A stretch of 64,000 nucleotides of DNA from Diplocloster agilis (lineage in GTDB: Bacteria > Bacillota > Clostridia > Lachnospirales > Lachnospiraceae), in assembly GCF_019042275.1 (NCBI RefSeq), contig NZ_JAHQCW010000027.1:1-64000 (forward strand), written 5' to 3'. The position numbers were made by a program, and so were the translations under genes. A model generated the notes under the pieces. That model did no database searches. It saw nothing but the letters and a program-made list of their open reading frames with translations, and was not told the origin of the DNA. Positions 44,774 through 52,455 of the stretch are shown in pieces; the first letter of the stretch is position 1; the number at the start of each line of letters is the position of its first letter.

Positions 44774-45532
44774 TTAATCTTCAAGCTTCAGCAGCCGGCA
44801 ATAATCCTTTTCTGTATCCAGCACACACTGTGCGATCAATTCGATAAAGGGATCGGGATTTTTGCGGGTCTGCGCCTCGATCAGAGCCTTCACATACGCC
44901 TCTTTCCGGTCGGGAGAGATGGAGACGGCGCTGTATCCGTCGCGGATCAGCAGATAATTCATCAATAATCTGCCGGTACGCCCGTTCCCGTCTGTGAACG
45001 GATGGATATCCAGCAGCCGTTTCAGAGCCATAGCCGCCCGTTCGATGGGGTGCAGTGTGGCAGCGGAAGATTGGATCTGATCGATAAAGTGGGACATCAG
45101 ATGAGGAACATCCTCCGACAGCGGTGGGATATATTCCGTACCGGGAATATAGACCGGCATATCCCGGTATACGCCGGCGGAGTCCAGATCAATCTTCTGA
45201 TAGAAGAGAAAATGCAGTTTTTTGATCATGTCTTCGGTCGGTGCGGCCTTGGGATCTCTGGCGCAGGAGAGCATATAATCATAGGCGTTGGCATGCCCTA
45301 CCACCTCAAGATAGGCTTTCAAAGGTTTTTCACCGGATACCGTTCCCTTGACCAGTAAAAGCTTAGTTTCTTCAAGCGTCAGTGCGTTGCCTTCCAGCGC
45401 ATTGCTGCTGTAGGAGAGACCGATTCGGAAATAGCGGTCCAGGGAGGCGCGCTCGTCGGCGGGTATGGCGCGGGCGGTCTTAAGCCGGTCCCTGTATGTG
45501 TCTGCTTCCTGAAAGAGATTTTGTTTTATCAT
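44774..45532 (-). CDS. Fic-domain protein (AMPylase-type) with intramolecular inhibitory motif
   Basis: 252 residues. The Fic core HPFTDGNGRTGRLLMNYLLIRDGY (catalytic His near residue 178) can transfer AMP or phosphates from nucleotides to proteins. Ahead of it, SSNALEGNALTLEET near residue 36 gives the inhibitory motif (S/T)xxxE(G/N) used to keep the site off. The start at 45532 (MIKQNLFQEADTYRDR) is preferred; the frame is open 20 more codons but the upstream part looks like leader sequence. No antitoxin gene next to it, in keeping with self-inhibition. Confidence 0.9.
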   Translation of the reverse strand: MIKQNLFQEADTYRDRLKTARAIPADERASLDRYFRIGLSYSSNALEGNALTLEETKLLLVKGTVSGEKPLKAYLEVVGHANAYDYMLSCARDPKAAPTEDMIKKLHFLFYQKIDLDSAGVYRDMPVYIPGTEYIPPLSEDVPHLMSHFIDQIQSSAATLHPIERAAMALKRLLDIHPFTDGNGRTGRLLMNYLLIRDGYSAVSISPDRKEAYVKALIEAQTRKNPDPFIELIAQCVLDTEKDYCRLLKLED

Positions 45533-45703
45533 TTCGATCACTGCCCTTTCTTTCAAATAAAATAATCGTTGGATTCTTGTGTACAATATCACGGCATACC
45601 GCTGTGCGGCGTGCTATTTAGCTTCGGAATTCTTGTTACGTCTAAATTATAACACCCGGAAATGTATGCAACAAGGGGAAGGCGAGAAGAAAACTTTGTT
45701 CTT

Positions 45704-45768
45704 CCTTCCCGCCGCAGTTCGAGCCGCCGGAAGGCTTTTGTATTCCATAGGTGCACTTCTATGGAATA
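45704..45768 (-). repeat. dispersed TATGGAATA repeat, copy 2 (inverted)
   Basis: On the minus strand the sequence GTGCACCTATGGAATA, AAGCCTTCCGG, TCGAACTGCGGCGGGAAGG matches 43152-43207. The hairpin TATTCCATAG...CTATGGAATA spans 45741-45768. Confidence 0.8.
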
Positions 45769-45779
45769 AAAAAGTATGG

Positions 45780-45806
45780 AATAAAAAAGATGCTCTTTGA
45801 GCATCC
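45780..45806 (-). terminator. terminator after tRNA-Gly
   Basis: On the minus strand GATGCTC-AAA-GAGCATC followed by TTTTTT, 30 bases past the tRNA 3' end. Confidence 0.85.
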
Positions 45807-45834
45807 TCTTGCACGTAATTTTCCATTAAAAAAA

Positions 45835-45904
45835 GCGGATAACGGGAATCGAACCCGCCTATCCAGCTTGGGAAGCTGGTGTTCTACCAATGAACTATAT
45901 CCGC
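45835..45904 (-). tRNA. tRNA-Gly(CCC)
   Basis: The minus strand folds as a tRNA: acceptor GCGGATA pairing with TATCCGC, a D arm starting TAGTTCATTGGTAGAACA, an anticodon stem CCAGC/GCTGG around TTCCCAA (anticodon CCC, reads GGG), and T arm GCGGGTTCGATTCCCGT. 70 nt, CCA end not encoded. Only tRNA seen in the window. Confidence 0.95.
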
Positions 45905-46008
45905 ATCGCATATACTATTATGTGTGGTTTTGTACAAAAAGTCAAGAAAAAAATTTTAAATATAATCAATATAATCAAATGGTATAATCCATCGATACTT
46001 TACCTCGG

Positions 46009-46470
46009 CTACATCTCTAATTCGACTTCTTCTATCGCTTTATCCAAAAAAATGATTCCATCTAAATGCTCTAACTCATGACAAAAGCATTTTGCCATTT
46101 CATTTTCGCCGGTAATCAGAATCTCTTCCCCATATTCATTTAACGATTCAATAGTAACCTTTTGCGGACGAATTGTTTTTATAAAGCGGTTTGGAAAACT
46201 CAGACATCCTTCGATACATTCCTGAACCCCGCTGTACCCTACAATTTTCGGATTTACTAATTTGAGCTGATAATCACAATAATCGATTACGACTAAGCGT
46301 TTTAATATTCCAACTTGGTTGGCGGCTAAGGCAGCTCCATTTTCAGTCTGGTGTAAGGTTTCCAACATATCATCAAGAAGTAGTCTGATTTTATCGTCAA
46401 CCGTCTTTACTTCCTTACATCTTTTTCTTAAAGCGGGGTCATCGTGAAAGCGAAGGTTTCTTATCGCCAT
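46009..46470 (-). CDS. def: peptide deformylase
   Basis: Removes the formyl group from N-terminal methionine of nascent proteins. 153 residues with the three metal/active motifs in variant form: GAALAANQVG (canonical GxGLAAxQ), EGCLSFP (metal Cys) and CHELEHLDGIIF (HExxH). The substitution in motif 1 is that of type 3-like deformylases in Clostridia. It has a strong promoter with a pair of 16-bp palindromes (46583-46636), which suggests inducible expression. A housekeeping def near fmt is normally separate, so this may be a second copy. Confidence 0.9.
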   Translation of the reverse strand: MAIRNLRFHDDPALRKRCKEVKTVDDKIRLLLDDMLETLHQTENGAALAANQVGILKRLVVIDYCDYQLKLVNPKIVGYSGVQECIEGCLSFPNRFIKTIRPQKVTIESLNEYGEEILITGENEMAKCFCHELEHLDGIIFLDKAIEEVELEM

Positions 46471-46582
46471 TATTATCCCTCCTGCTGTGATCAGATTTAT
46501 TTTACGGGGTAGTTCTTGAAGAAAAACGTTCTTTTTCCCGTAATTTTTTAATTCTGTCGTTTACCTATCATACGGATGCTTT

Positions 46583-46598
46583 GTAATGTTAACCTTAC
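46583..46598 (-). promoter_or_regulatory. 16-bp operator, copy A
   Basis: GTAAGGTTAACATTAC on the minus strand, near-palindromic around GTTAAC; spans the predicted transcription start of def. Confidence 0.6.
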
Positions 46599-46601
46599 TA
46601 C

Positions 46602-46630
46602 AGTATAGTCATATATCCTGGTAATGTCAA
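46602..46630 (-). promoter_or_regulatory. sigma-A promoter of def
   Basis: Minus strand: TTGACA (46625-46630), 17 bases, TATACT (46602-46607). Leader of about 125 bases to the def start. Confidence 0.85.
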
Positions 46631-46636
46631 CCTTAC
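46621..46636 (-). promoter_or_regulatory. 16-bp operator, copy B
   Basis: GTAAGGTTGACATTAC on the minus strand overlaps the -35 box; same as copy A with one change. The centres of A and B are 38 bases apart. Confidence 0.6.
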
Positions 46637-46792
46637 AATTAAAAATATGTTATTGAAAACACAGATGGAAAGAAAAGAAAACGGCCCTGCGCTTGGTAAC
46701 GAAAAGCAATCAGAGGATGAAAAGCCAATCTGGCATATTTAACCCGGGGACCGACATATAATGAAGCAAGCGCCAAAGAAACCGGAGTGCCT

Positions 46793-47416
46793 ATGCAGGA
46801 TATCGTAATCAAAATAATGAATGAATATGGTTATCTGGGCATCATATTCCTGATCTTTATTGAAAATATCTTTCCGCCCATACCGTCTGAGGTCATCTTA
46901 ACCTTTGGTGGATTTTTAACCACCTGCACCGTGATGAACGTACCGGGGGTCGTTGTTTTCGCCACAGTAGGTTCCGTGATGGGGGCTTTTCTTCTATATT
47001 ATTTAGGATATTTTTTGTCTCCCTCCAGGCAGGAGCAGCTGATCAACGGAAAAGCAGGCAAATTCCTGCATTTGAAAATGGAGAGCTTCCAAAAAGGACA
47101 GTCGTGGTTCGAAAAGCACGGGAACACGACCGTCTTTTTCTGCCGTTTTATCCCCATTATCAGAAGCGTCATCTCCGTTCCGGCCGGGATGGCAGGTATG
47201 GACATCGGAAAATTCACGATACTGACGACGCTTGGGTCCTTTGGCTGGAATCTGGTGTTAGTATCTCTGGGCGCCTGGGCCGGTAAGTCTTGGGAAAAAA
47301 TTGCGGACTACATGAAGGAGTATGCCCTGGTCGGAAAAGGAATCCTGATCGCAGTTGTAGTGATCTGGTTCTGGCGTTTTATTAAGCGTAAGAAAAAAAC
47401 CGTCTGCGGAAAATAA
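46793..47416 (+). CDS. DedA-family membrane protein
   Basis: 207 residues with five or six hydrophobic segments; family motifs FIENIFPPIPSEVIL, FCRFIPIIRSVISVPAGMAGM and KFTILTTLGSFGWNLVL. DedA proteins act as lipid scramblases/undecaprenyl-phosphate transport candidates. ATG 46793 preferred over GTG 46787 given the GGAG site. The region from 46640 to 46792 has no well-supported gene, only a 25-codon frame at 46663 without a ribosome site. Confidence 0.9.
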   Translation: MQDIVIKIMNEYGYLGIIFLIFIENIFPPIPSEVILTFGGFLTTCTVMNVPGVVVFATVGSVMGAFLLYYLGYFLSPSRQEQLINGKAGKFLHLKMESFQKGQSWFEKHGNTTVFFCRFIPIIRSVISVPAGMAGMDIGKFTILTTLGSFGWNLVLVSLGAWAGKSWEKIADYMKEYALVGKGILIAVVVIWFWRFIKRKKKTVCGK

Positions 47417-47459
47417 TTTAAATTCTCCCTGCCCTATGGATGTGCAAAATATTTCATGC

Positions 47460-47465
47460 TATAAT
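47460..47465 (+). promoter_or_regulatory. -10 box for thyA-folA
   Basis: TATAAT about 52 bases before thyA; -35 at 17-bp spacing (TGGATG) is weak. Confidence 0.4.
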
Positions 47466-47517
47466 GAAACAGACTTGCGGAATCGTAATCCGGGAAAGGA
47501 ACAGGAGGTAGGGAACG

Positions 47518-48366
47518 ATGAGCTATGCAGACGAGTTATTTATCCACATGTGTAAAGACATATTGGAAAACGGGACAAGTACAGAGGGAGAAAAGGTCCG
47601 CCCTCACTGGGAGGACGGGGCCTCAGCCTATACGATAAAGAAATTTGGCGTTGTGAACCGGTATGATTTATCCAGAGAATTCCCGGCGCTGACTTTGAGG
47701 AAGACAGCTATTAAAAGCGCTACCGATGAAATGCTCTGGATCTGGCAGAGAAAATCCAATAACATCCAGGATCTGAACAGCCATATCTGGGACAGCTGGG
47801 CCGATGAGGAGGGTTCGATCGGTAAGGCGTACGGGTACCAGATGCAGGTGAAGCATCAGTACCGGGAAGGATTGATGGATCAGGTGGACCGTGTGATCTA
47901 TGATCTGAAGCACAATCCGTACAGCCGGCGGATCATGACCAACCTGTATGTGCATCAGGATCTGCACGAGATGAATCTGTATCCATGCGCGTATAGTATG
48001 ACGTTTAATGTGACGAAGGAAAAGAACAGTGATAAGCTGAAATTAAACGCGATTCTGAATCAAAGATCTCAGGATATCCTGACAGCAAATAACTGGAATG
48101 TGGTCCAGTATTCGGTGCTGGTGTATATGCTGGCCCAGGTCTGTGACATGGTTCCCGGGGAATTGGTACATGTCATTGCGGACGCTCATATTTATGACCG
48201 GCATATCCCTCTGGTGGAGGAGCTGATCACCCGGCCCACATATGCGGCGCCTACTTTTAAACTGAATCCGGATATAAAGAATTTTTATGATTTTACTGTT
48301 CGGGATATTACGGTGGAAAATTATGAGGCAGGACCTCAGATTACCAATATACCTGTGGCTATATAA
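47518..48366 (+). CDS. thyA: thymidylate synthase
   Basis: Makes dTMP from dUMP with methylene-tetrahydrofolate. 282 residues. Active-site Cys157 in NLYPCAYSMTFNV, substrate loop YSRRIMTNL, QRSQDILTANNWNVVQYSVL and the C-terminal NYEAGPQITNIPVAI. A little longer than E. coli ThyA (264) owing to an insertion near residues 160-185. RBS AGGAGGTAGGG. folA follows after 27 bases, the usual pairing that recycles dihydrofolate. Confidence 0.95.
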   Translation: MSYADELFIHMCKDILENGTSTEGEKVRPHWEDGASAYTIKKFGVVNRYDLSREFPALTLRKTAIKSATDEMLWIWQRKSNNIQDLNSHIWDSWADEEGSIGKAYGYQMQVKHQYREGLMDQVDRVIYDLKHNPYSRRIMTNLYVHQDLHEMNLYPCAYSMTFNVTKEKNSDKLKLNAILNQRSQDILTANNWNVVQYSVLVYMLAQVCDMVPGELVHVIADAHIYDRHIPLVEELITRPTYAAPTFKLNPDIKNFYDFTVRDITVENYEAGPQITNIPVAI

Positions 48367-48393
48367 GCAGATTTAGAAAAGGAGTTTCAGAAT

Positions 48394-48888
48394 ATGAATA
48401 TCATTGTAGCAGTGGACAGCAACTGGGCGATCGGAAAAGATAACAGCCTGCTGGTCAGTATTCCGTCGGATCACAAATTTTTCCGGGAGATGACCACGGG
48501 AAAAGTGGTGGTGTTGGGGCGTAAGACACTGGAGACATTTCCCAATGGCCTGCCGCTTAAGAACCGGACGAATATTATTCTTTCCACAGACCCGGCTTAT
48601 CAGGTAAAGGATGCCCTTGTGGTACACAGTGTGGACGAGCTGTTGGAAGAACTGAAGAAATACCCGACGGAGGATGTATTCATTATCGGCGGAGAGAGCG
48701 TATACCGGCAGCTTCTGCCTTATTGCGATACGGCCCACGTGACCAAGATTGATCACGAATATGATGCGGACAGTTATTTCCCGGATCTGGATGAGATGCC
48801 GGAGTGGGTAATCACCGGAGACAGTGAGGAACAGACATATTTTGATCTGGAGTACCGTTTTTTGAGATATCAGAAAAAACCAAAGTGA
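48394..48888 (+). CDS. folA: dihydrofolate reductase
   Basis: NADPH-dependent reduction of dihydrofolate. 164 residues with IVAVDSNWAIGKDNSLLVSIPSDHKFFREMTTGKVVVLGRKTLETFP and IIGGESVYRQLLPYCDTAHVTKI, all DHFR signatures. Cognate with thyA; RBS AAAGGAG. Confidence 0.96.
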   Translation: MNIIVAVDSNWAIGKDNSLLVSIPSDHKFFREMTTGKVVVLGRKTLETFPNGLPLKNRTNIILSTDPAYQVKDALVVHSVDELLEELKKYPTEDVFIIGGESVYRQLLPYCDTAHVTKIDHEYDADSYFPDLDEMPEWVITGDSEEQTYFDLEYRFLRYQKKPK

Positions 48889-48915
48889 TGAGAGCGGATA
48901 AGTTGGAGAAGATAC

Positions 48916-50112
48916 ATGGACGTAAAGGATAGGATCAGGCATGCGGTAGAGCCTATATTGACGAAAGAACAAAAGCTGCGGTTCCGCGAATATTATCCGG
49001 AGAAGATCTACAGGGTGGAGCGCAATATCGGTCTGGTTGTTGCGGGAACCCAGCTTTGTATGATAGTTATCTTCTTTTTCCTGAAGGGCGACTTCGTAAT
49101 GGAAGGGGACGGAAGATTTTATTTGTATTTATATCTGTATCTGTTCCTGGTGACGGTCTTCCTGATTCCGGTCTATATGAATCTGGTGAAACGGAAAAAA
49201 TATGCCGTCTTAGTCTGGCTCAGACGGAGTTATGTGTTCGCCATGTGTGTCTGGGTTATGGGTATCACGGTACTTGACCAGATACATGGCAGCGGACTTG
49301 GAGTATTCTGCTATCTGATTCCGACCATGGCGGCTGTTTTGCTGATGTCGCCGGCGGAGAGTTTTGTGATATTCGGCGGACAGTGGATGATACTTTTAAT
49401 GATCCTGACTATGATGAATATCAATGCCGACGATCTGTTTTCCAGTATTGTGAACAGCTTCTTTGTCACGGTCCTGGCGGTCTTTATTTCCATGAGATAT
49501 TACCGCAGTATGGAGGTGGAATTCCGGGACCGGGATATTATCGAGTCCCAGTACAAAGAGATCGAAAAAGTGAATGAAAAGCTGAGCGTCATGGTGAATA
49601 CCGATCAGCTGACCGGGTTAAATAATCGCAGGTATCTGTCGGAAGTAATTTACCACAAGTTCGAAGAATATAAGAAACAGGGCTGCTTTATGGAGATACT
49701 GATGCTGGATATTGATTTTTTCAAGCAGTATAATGACACTTACGGTCATGTGCAGGGCGACGCCTGCCTGCGGGAGATATCCGCCATAATAAGGGAATGC
49801 ATCAGCCAGGAAAACGTGGTGGTCATCCGATACGGCGGGGAAGAGTTTCTGCTTATGCACTGTCTTCCGGAGGAATGCCATTGTCTCGGAGAAAACGGCG
49901 GCGGGAACAGTCTGGCGGATTGTATCCAGGACAGGCTACGGCAAGCGGGAATTCCAAGAAACGATACGGTCCAGGATCATGTTACCATAAGTATCGGAAT
50001 CTGGAGGGGACGGCTGCAGCAGTCGGACAATATGGAAAAGCTGATATCCCATGCGGACGAGGCGCTTTACAGGGCGAAGAATGCGGGAAGGGACTGCATT
50101 CAGTATTATTGA
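48916..50112 (+). CDS. membrane GGDEF-domain diguanylate cyclase
   Basis: 398 residues. Residues 35-195 hold six hydrophobic segments; the GGDEF domain begins near 225 (NTDQLTGLNNRRYLSEV, MLDIDFFKQYNDTYGHVQGD) and the active site is RYGGEEFLL (GGEEF variant). An insertion of about 15 residues (CHCLGENGGGNSL) lies after the motif. Synthesises cyclic-di-GMP, if active. No I-site RxxD is obvious, so not product-inhibited in the usual way. 27 bases after folA on the same strand; may be read through. Confidence 0.9.
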   Translation: MDVKDRIRHAVEPILTKEQKLRFREYYPEKIYRVERNIGLVVAGTQLCMIVIFFFLKGDFVMEGDGRFYLYLYLYLFLVTVFLIPVYMNLVKRKKYAVLVWLRRSYVFAMCVWVMGITVLDQIHGSGLGVFCYLIPTMAAVLLMSPAESFVIFGGQWMILLMILTMMNINADDLFSSIVNSFFVTVLAVFISMRYYRSMEVEFRDRDIIESQYKEIEKVNEKLSVMVNTDQLTGLNNRRYLSEVIYHKFEEYKKQGCFMEILMLDIDFFKQYNDTYGHVQGDACLREISAIIRECISQENVVVIRYGGEEFLLMHCLPEECHCLGENGGGNSLADCIQDRLRQAGIPRNDTVQDHVTISIGIWRGRLQQSDNMEKLISHADEALYRAKNAGRDCIQYY

Positions 50113-50192
50113 TCCATGAAAGTATTGACAAGCAAAGGAAAAAGGTCAATAATAGGAAAATAAATTCAGTATACGGAAGGAAGAGGAACAGT

Positions 50193-51263
50193 ATGTTAGA
50201 TATCAGAGTTGAGAAAACCACAAGTCCGAAGCCAATTCCGGACAAAGATAATCCGCTGGTATTCGGCACGATCTTTACGGATCATATGTTTGTCATGGAT
50301 TACGAAGAGGGAAAGGGGTGGTATGATCCCAGGATCGTGCCCTACGCGCCGATTTCTCTGGAGCCCTCTGCCATGGTGTTCCATTATGGCCAGGAAATGT
50401 TCGAGGGACTCAAAGCATATAAGACCGAAGATGGCAGGACCCTGCTGTTCCGCCCTGATAAAAATATAGAGAGAGCCAATAATTCCAACAGAAGGCTGTG
50501 CATTCCGGAGCTTAATCCGGAGGATTTCCTGCAGGCCATCAAAGCAGTGGTAAAAATGGACGAAGCCTGGATTCCCACGAAAGAGGGGACTTCTCTTTAC
50601 ATACGCCCTTTTGTGATCGCGACCGATCCGTTCCTGGGAGTCAGACCGTCTAATACCTATAAGTTCATGATTATCTTATCGCCGGTTGGCGCTTATTATC
50701 CGGAAGGACTGAATCCGGTGAAGATCTGGATCGAGGACGAATATGTCCGTGCAGTCAAGGGAGGGATCGGCGAGGCTAAGACCGGCGGAAACTACGTGGC
50801 CAGCCTGGCTTCTCAGGTAAAGGCCCATGACGAGGGATATTCCCAGGTGCTCTGGCTGGACGGCGTGCACCGTAAGTATATTGAAGAAGTCGGGGCCATG
50901 AATATTTTCTTCAAGATCAACGGTACGGTGGTTACGCCCAAGTTAAACGGCAGCATCCTTCCGGGCGTTACCAGGAATTCCTGTATCGCACTTTGCAGGG
51001 AATGGGGCTTGCCGGTGGAAGAGCGGCAGATTTCTGTGGATGAGATTCTGGAAGCGGCTAAGAGCGGCGCCATGGAAGAAGTATGGGGAACCGGAACCGC
51101 GGCGGTTATTTCACCGGTCGGAGCTCTTCGGTTTGAAGAGGAAGTGATGCAGATTCAGGATGGAGGAATCGGTCCGGTCAGCCATAAACTTTATGATACG
51201 GTTACCGGGATCCAGACAGGGAAGATCGATGACTTTATGAACTGGACTGTAGAGGTTCGGTAA
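50193..51263 (+). CDS. ilvE: branched-chain amino acid aminotransferase
   Basis: PLP enzyme for the last step of Val/Leu/Ile synthesis and first of breakdown. 356 residues of the type II (BCAT) class. MVFHYGQEMFEGLKAY, RPDKNIERANNSNRRLCIP, PLP lysine K196 in AKTGGNYVAS, and VWGTGTAAVISPVG. ATG 50193 follows AAGGAAGAGGA; the reading frame extends 132 codons back through the GGDEF gene in another frame and is a shadow. The 85-base terminator after it is one of the conserved-apex hairpins. Confidence 0.95.
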   Translation: MLDIRVEKTTSPKPIPDKDNPLVFGTIFTDHMFVMDYEEGKGWYDPRIVPYAPISLEPSAMVFHYGQEMFEGLKAYKTEDGRTLLFRPDKNIERANNSNRRLCIPELNPEDFLQAIKAVVKMDEAWIPTKEGTSLYIRPFVIATDPFLGVRPSNTYKFMIILSPVGAYYPEGLNPVKIWIEDEYVRAVKGGIGEAKTGGNYVASLASQVKAHDEGYSQVLWLDGVHRKYIEEVGAMNIFFKINGTVVTPKLNGSILPGVTRNSCIALCREWGLPVEERQISVDEILEAAKSGAMEEVWGTGTAAVISPVGALRFEEEVMQIQDGGIGPVSHKLYDTVTGIQTGKIDDFMNWTVEVR

Positions 51264-51298
51264 AAAAGCAGGATAGAATAAAAATAATCAGATCAATA

Positions 51299-51386
51299 AA
51301 CAGGAGTTCTTGATTTTAAGGGCCCGGGACAGACTCGCCATTAGGCTTAGGCATGTCCCGGGCTCTTACCGGTTCTCCTGTTTTTT
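51299..51386 (+). terminator. terminator of ilvE, copy 3 of the conserved-apex hairpin
   Basis: AACAGGAG pairs with CTCCTGTT and AAGGGCCCGGGACA with TGTCCCGGGCTCTT, then TTTTTT. The apex ACTCGCCA (51333-51340) ... GGCTTAGGCA (51344-51353) matches copies 1 and 2. Confidence 0.9.
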
Positions 51387-51452
51387 AATAGAACGGCCGA
51401 TTTCGCTAAGTATAAGATACACTTGGTGTAAGAAAGAGATTTGCATAGTATG

Positions 51453-51481
51453 TTGACATGACAACAAGTCAAGCTTATAAT
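51453..51481 (+). promoter_or_regulatory. sigma-A promoter upstream of gntR (distal)
   Basis: TTGACA at 51453-51458, 17 bases, TATAAT at 51476-51481. A short reading frame TTG-ATA...TGA (51523-51558, 11 codons) after AAAGGAG follows, so it may also make a leader peptide. Confidence 0.7.
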
Positions 51482-51584
51482 GGAACTATATTTTTAGAAA
51501 ACGAAAGGAGCAGAAGAAAGCGTTGATAGTAAAGGATATTGAGAGGGAAAGAGCGTGAATCCCTGACAATGTTAGAGATTGAAC

Positions 51585-51677
51585 TTGATATATTAACATA
51601 TCAAAAAAGTACTTGACAAATGTAGAATAAGAGGTTATTATATTGATATATCAAGTATGTTAACATAATAACCTCTT
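51585..51677 (+). promoter_or_regulatory. GntR-type operator array over the proximal promoter
   Basis: The proximal promoter TTGACA (51613-51618), 17 bases, TATTAT (51636-51641) is flanked by three palindromes: TTGATATATTAACATATCAA (51585-51604), TTGATATATCAA (51643-51654) and TATGTTAACATA (51656-51667). A longer dyad AAGAGGTTATTAT (51629-51641) with its complement at 51665-51677 encloses the last two. The array lies directly before gntR and is probably its own binding region. Confidence 0.75.
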
Positions 51678-51701
51678 CAAAAATGATATGAGGTGAATGA
51701 A

Positions 51702-52424
51702 ATGATTAACAGAACGAATCCAATCCCAATGTACCTGCAGGTTAAAAATGAGTTGGAAAAAATGATTAAATCCGGGGAATTAAAACCCGGAGACAGGATC
51801 TATTCGGAAAGCGAACTGTGTGAAAAGTATAATGTAAGCCGGATTACGGCGAAGAAATCTCTGGATGAGCTGGTACAGGATGGCTGTGTTTACCGGATCC
51901 AGGGAAGAGGCAGTTTTGTACAGGGGCCGAAAATCGACCATAAGCTTTCGAATTTTTATTCCTTTACGGAGGAGGTGAAAGCCAGAGGGATGATCGCACA
52001 GTCGATCATTCTGAACACAGAGATTGTAGTTCCGGACCAGGAAGTCATTGAGAATTTGAATTTGGAATCAAATGAAAAAGTTTACTTTATACGGCGTTTA
52101 CGGATGGCAAATGATGCGATTATCGCTTTGGATAATTCCTACATTCCTTGTTCCATATGTGAACATCTGACGAAAGAGGATCTCACAAACCATTCTCTGT
52201 ATGAAATGCTGAATATGCAGGGAGTAGTACCGGATAAAGCGGTGGAATCCTTTCTGGCTGTAGGATTAAATGAGGAAGAAGCTAATCTGCTGGGGGAAAA
52301 AGTTGGCACGGCCTCATTAAAAGTATGTCGCAAGACTTATTGCAAGAACCGTTTGATTGAATATAATTACCGGTTCTATAAGGGGAATCAATATTGCTAT
52401 ACCGTAGAGCTGAATGTGAAATAA
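51702..52424 (+). CDS. GntR-family regulator with UTRA ligand domain
   Basis: 240 residues: winged helix (NPIPMYLQVKNELEKMIKSGELKPGDRIYSESELCEKYNVSRITAKKSLDELVQDGCVYRIQGRGSFV) and UTRA effector-binding domain (FYSFTEEVKARGM, VYFIRRLRMANDAIIALDNSYIP, LIEYNYRFYKGNQY). UTRA proteins bind a sugar or amino-sugar phosphate, which fits the operon that follows. ATG 51702 with GAGGTGA; a GTG at 51693 is possible. Confidence 0.93.
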   Translation: MINRTNPIPMYLQVKNELEKMIKSGELKPGDRIYSESELCEKYNVSRITAKKSLDELVQDGCVYRIQGRGSFVQGPKIDHKLSNFYSFTEEVKARGMIAQSIILNTEIVVPDQEVIENLNLESNEKVYFIRRLRMANDAIIALDNSYIPCSICEHLTKEDLTNHSLYEMLNMQGVVPDKAVESFLAVGLNEEEANLLGEKVGTASLKVCRKTYCKNRLIEYNYRFYKGNQYCYTVELNVK

Positions 52425-52455
52425 AATAGCTGGAATAGCAAAGGAGAGAGTATTG

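Noticed and set aside
45589-45804. 71-codon minus-strand frame similar to a frame at 43108-43290
   Set aside because: The similarity comes from the shared DNA repeat; neither has a start signal.
46663-46740. 25-codon frame upstream of dedA
   Set aside because: No ribosome site or conserved pattern.
49797-50192. 132-codon extension of ilvE into the GGDEF gene
   Set aside because: It overlaps a well-supported gene in another frame; the ATG at 50193 has a good ribosome site.
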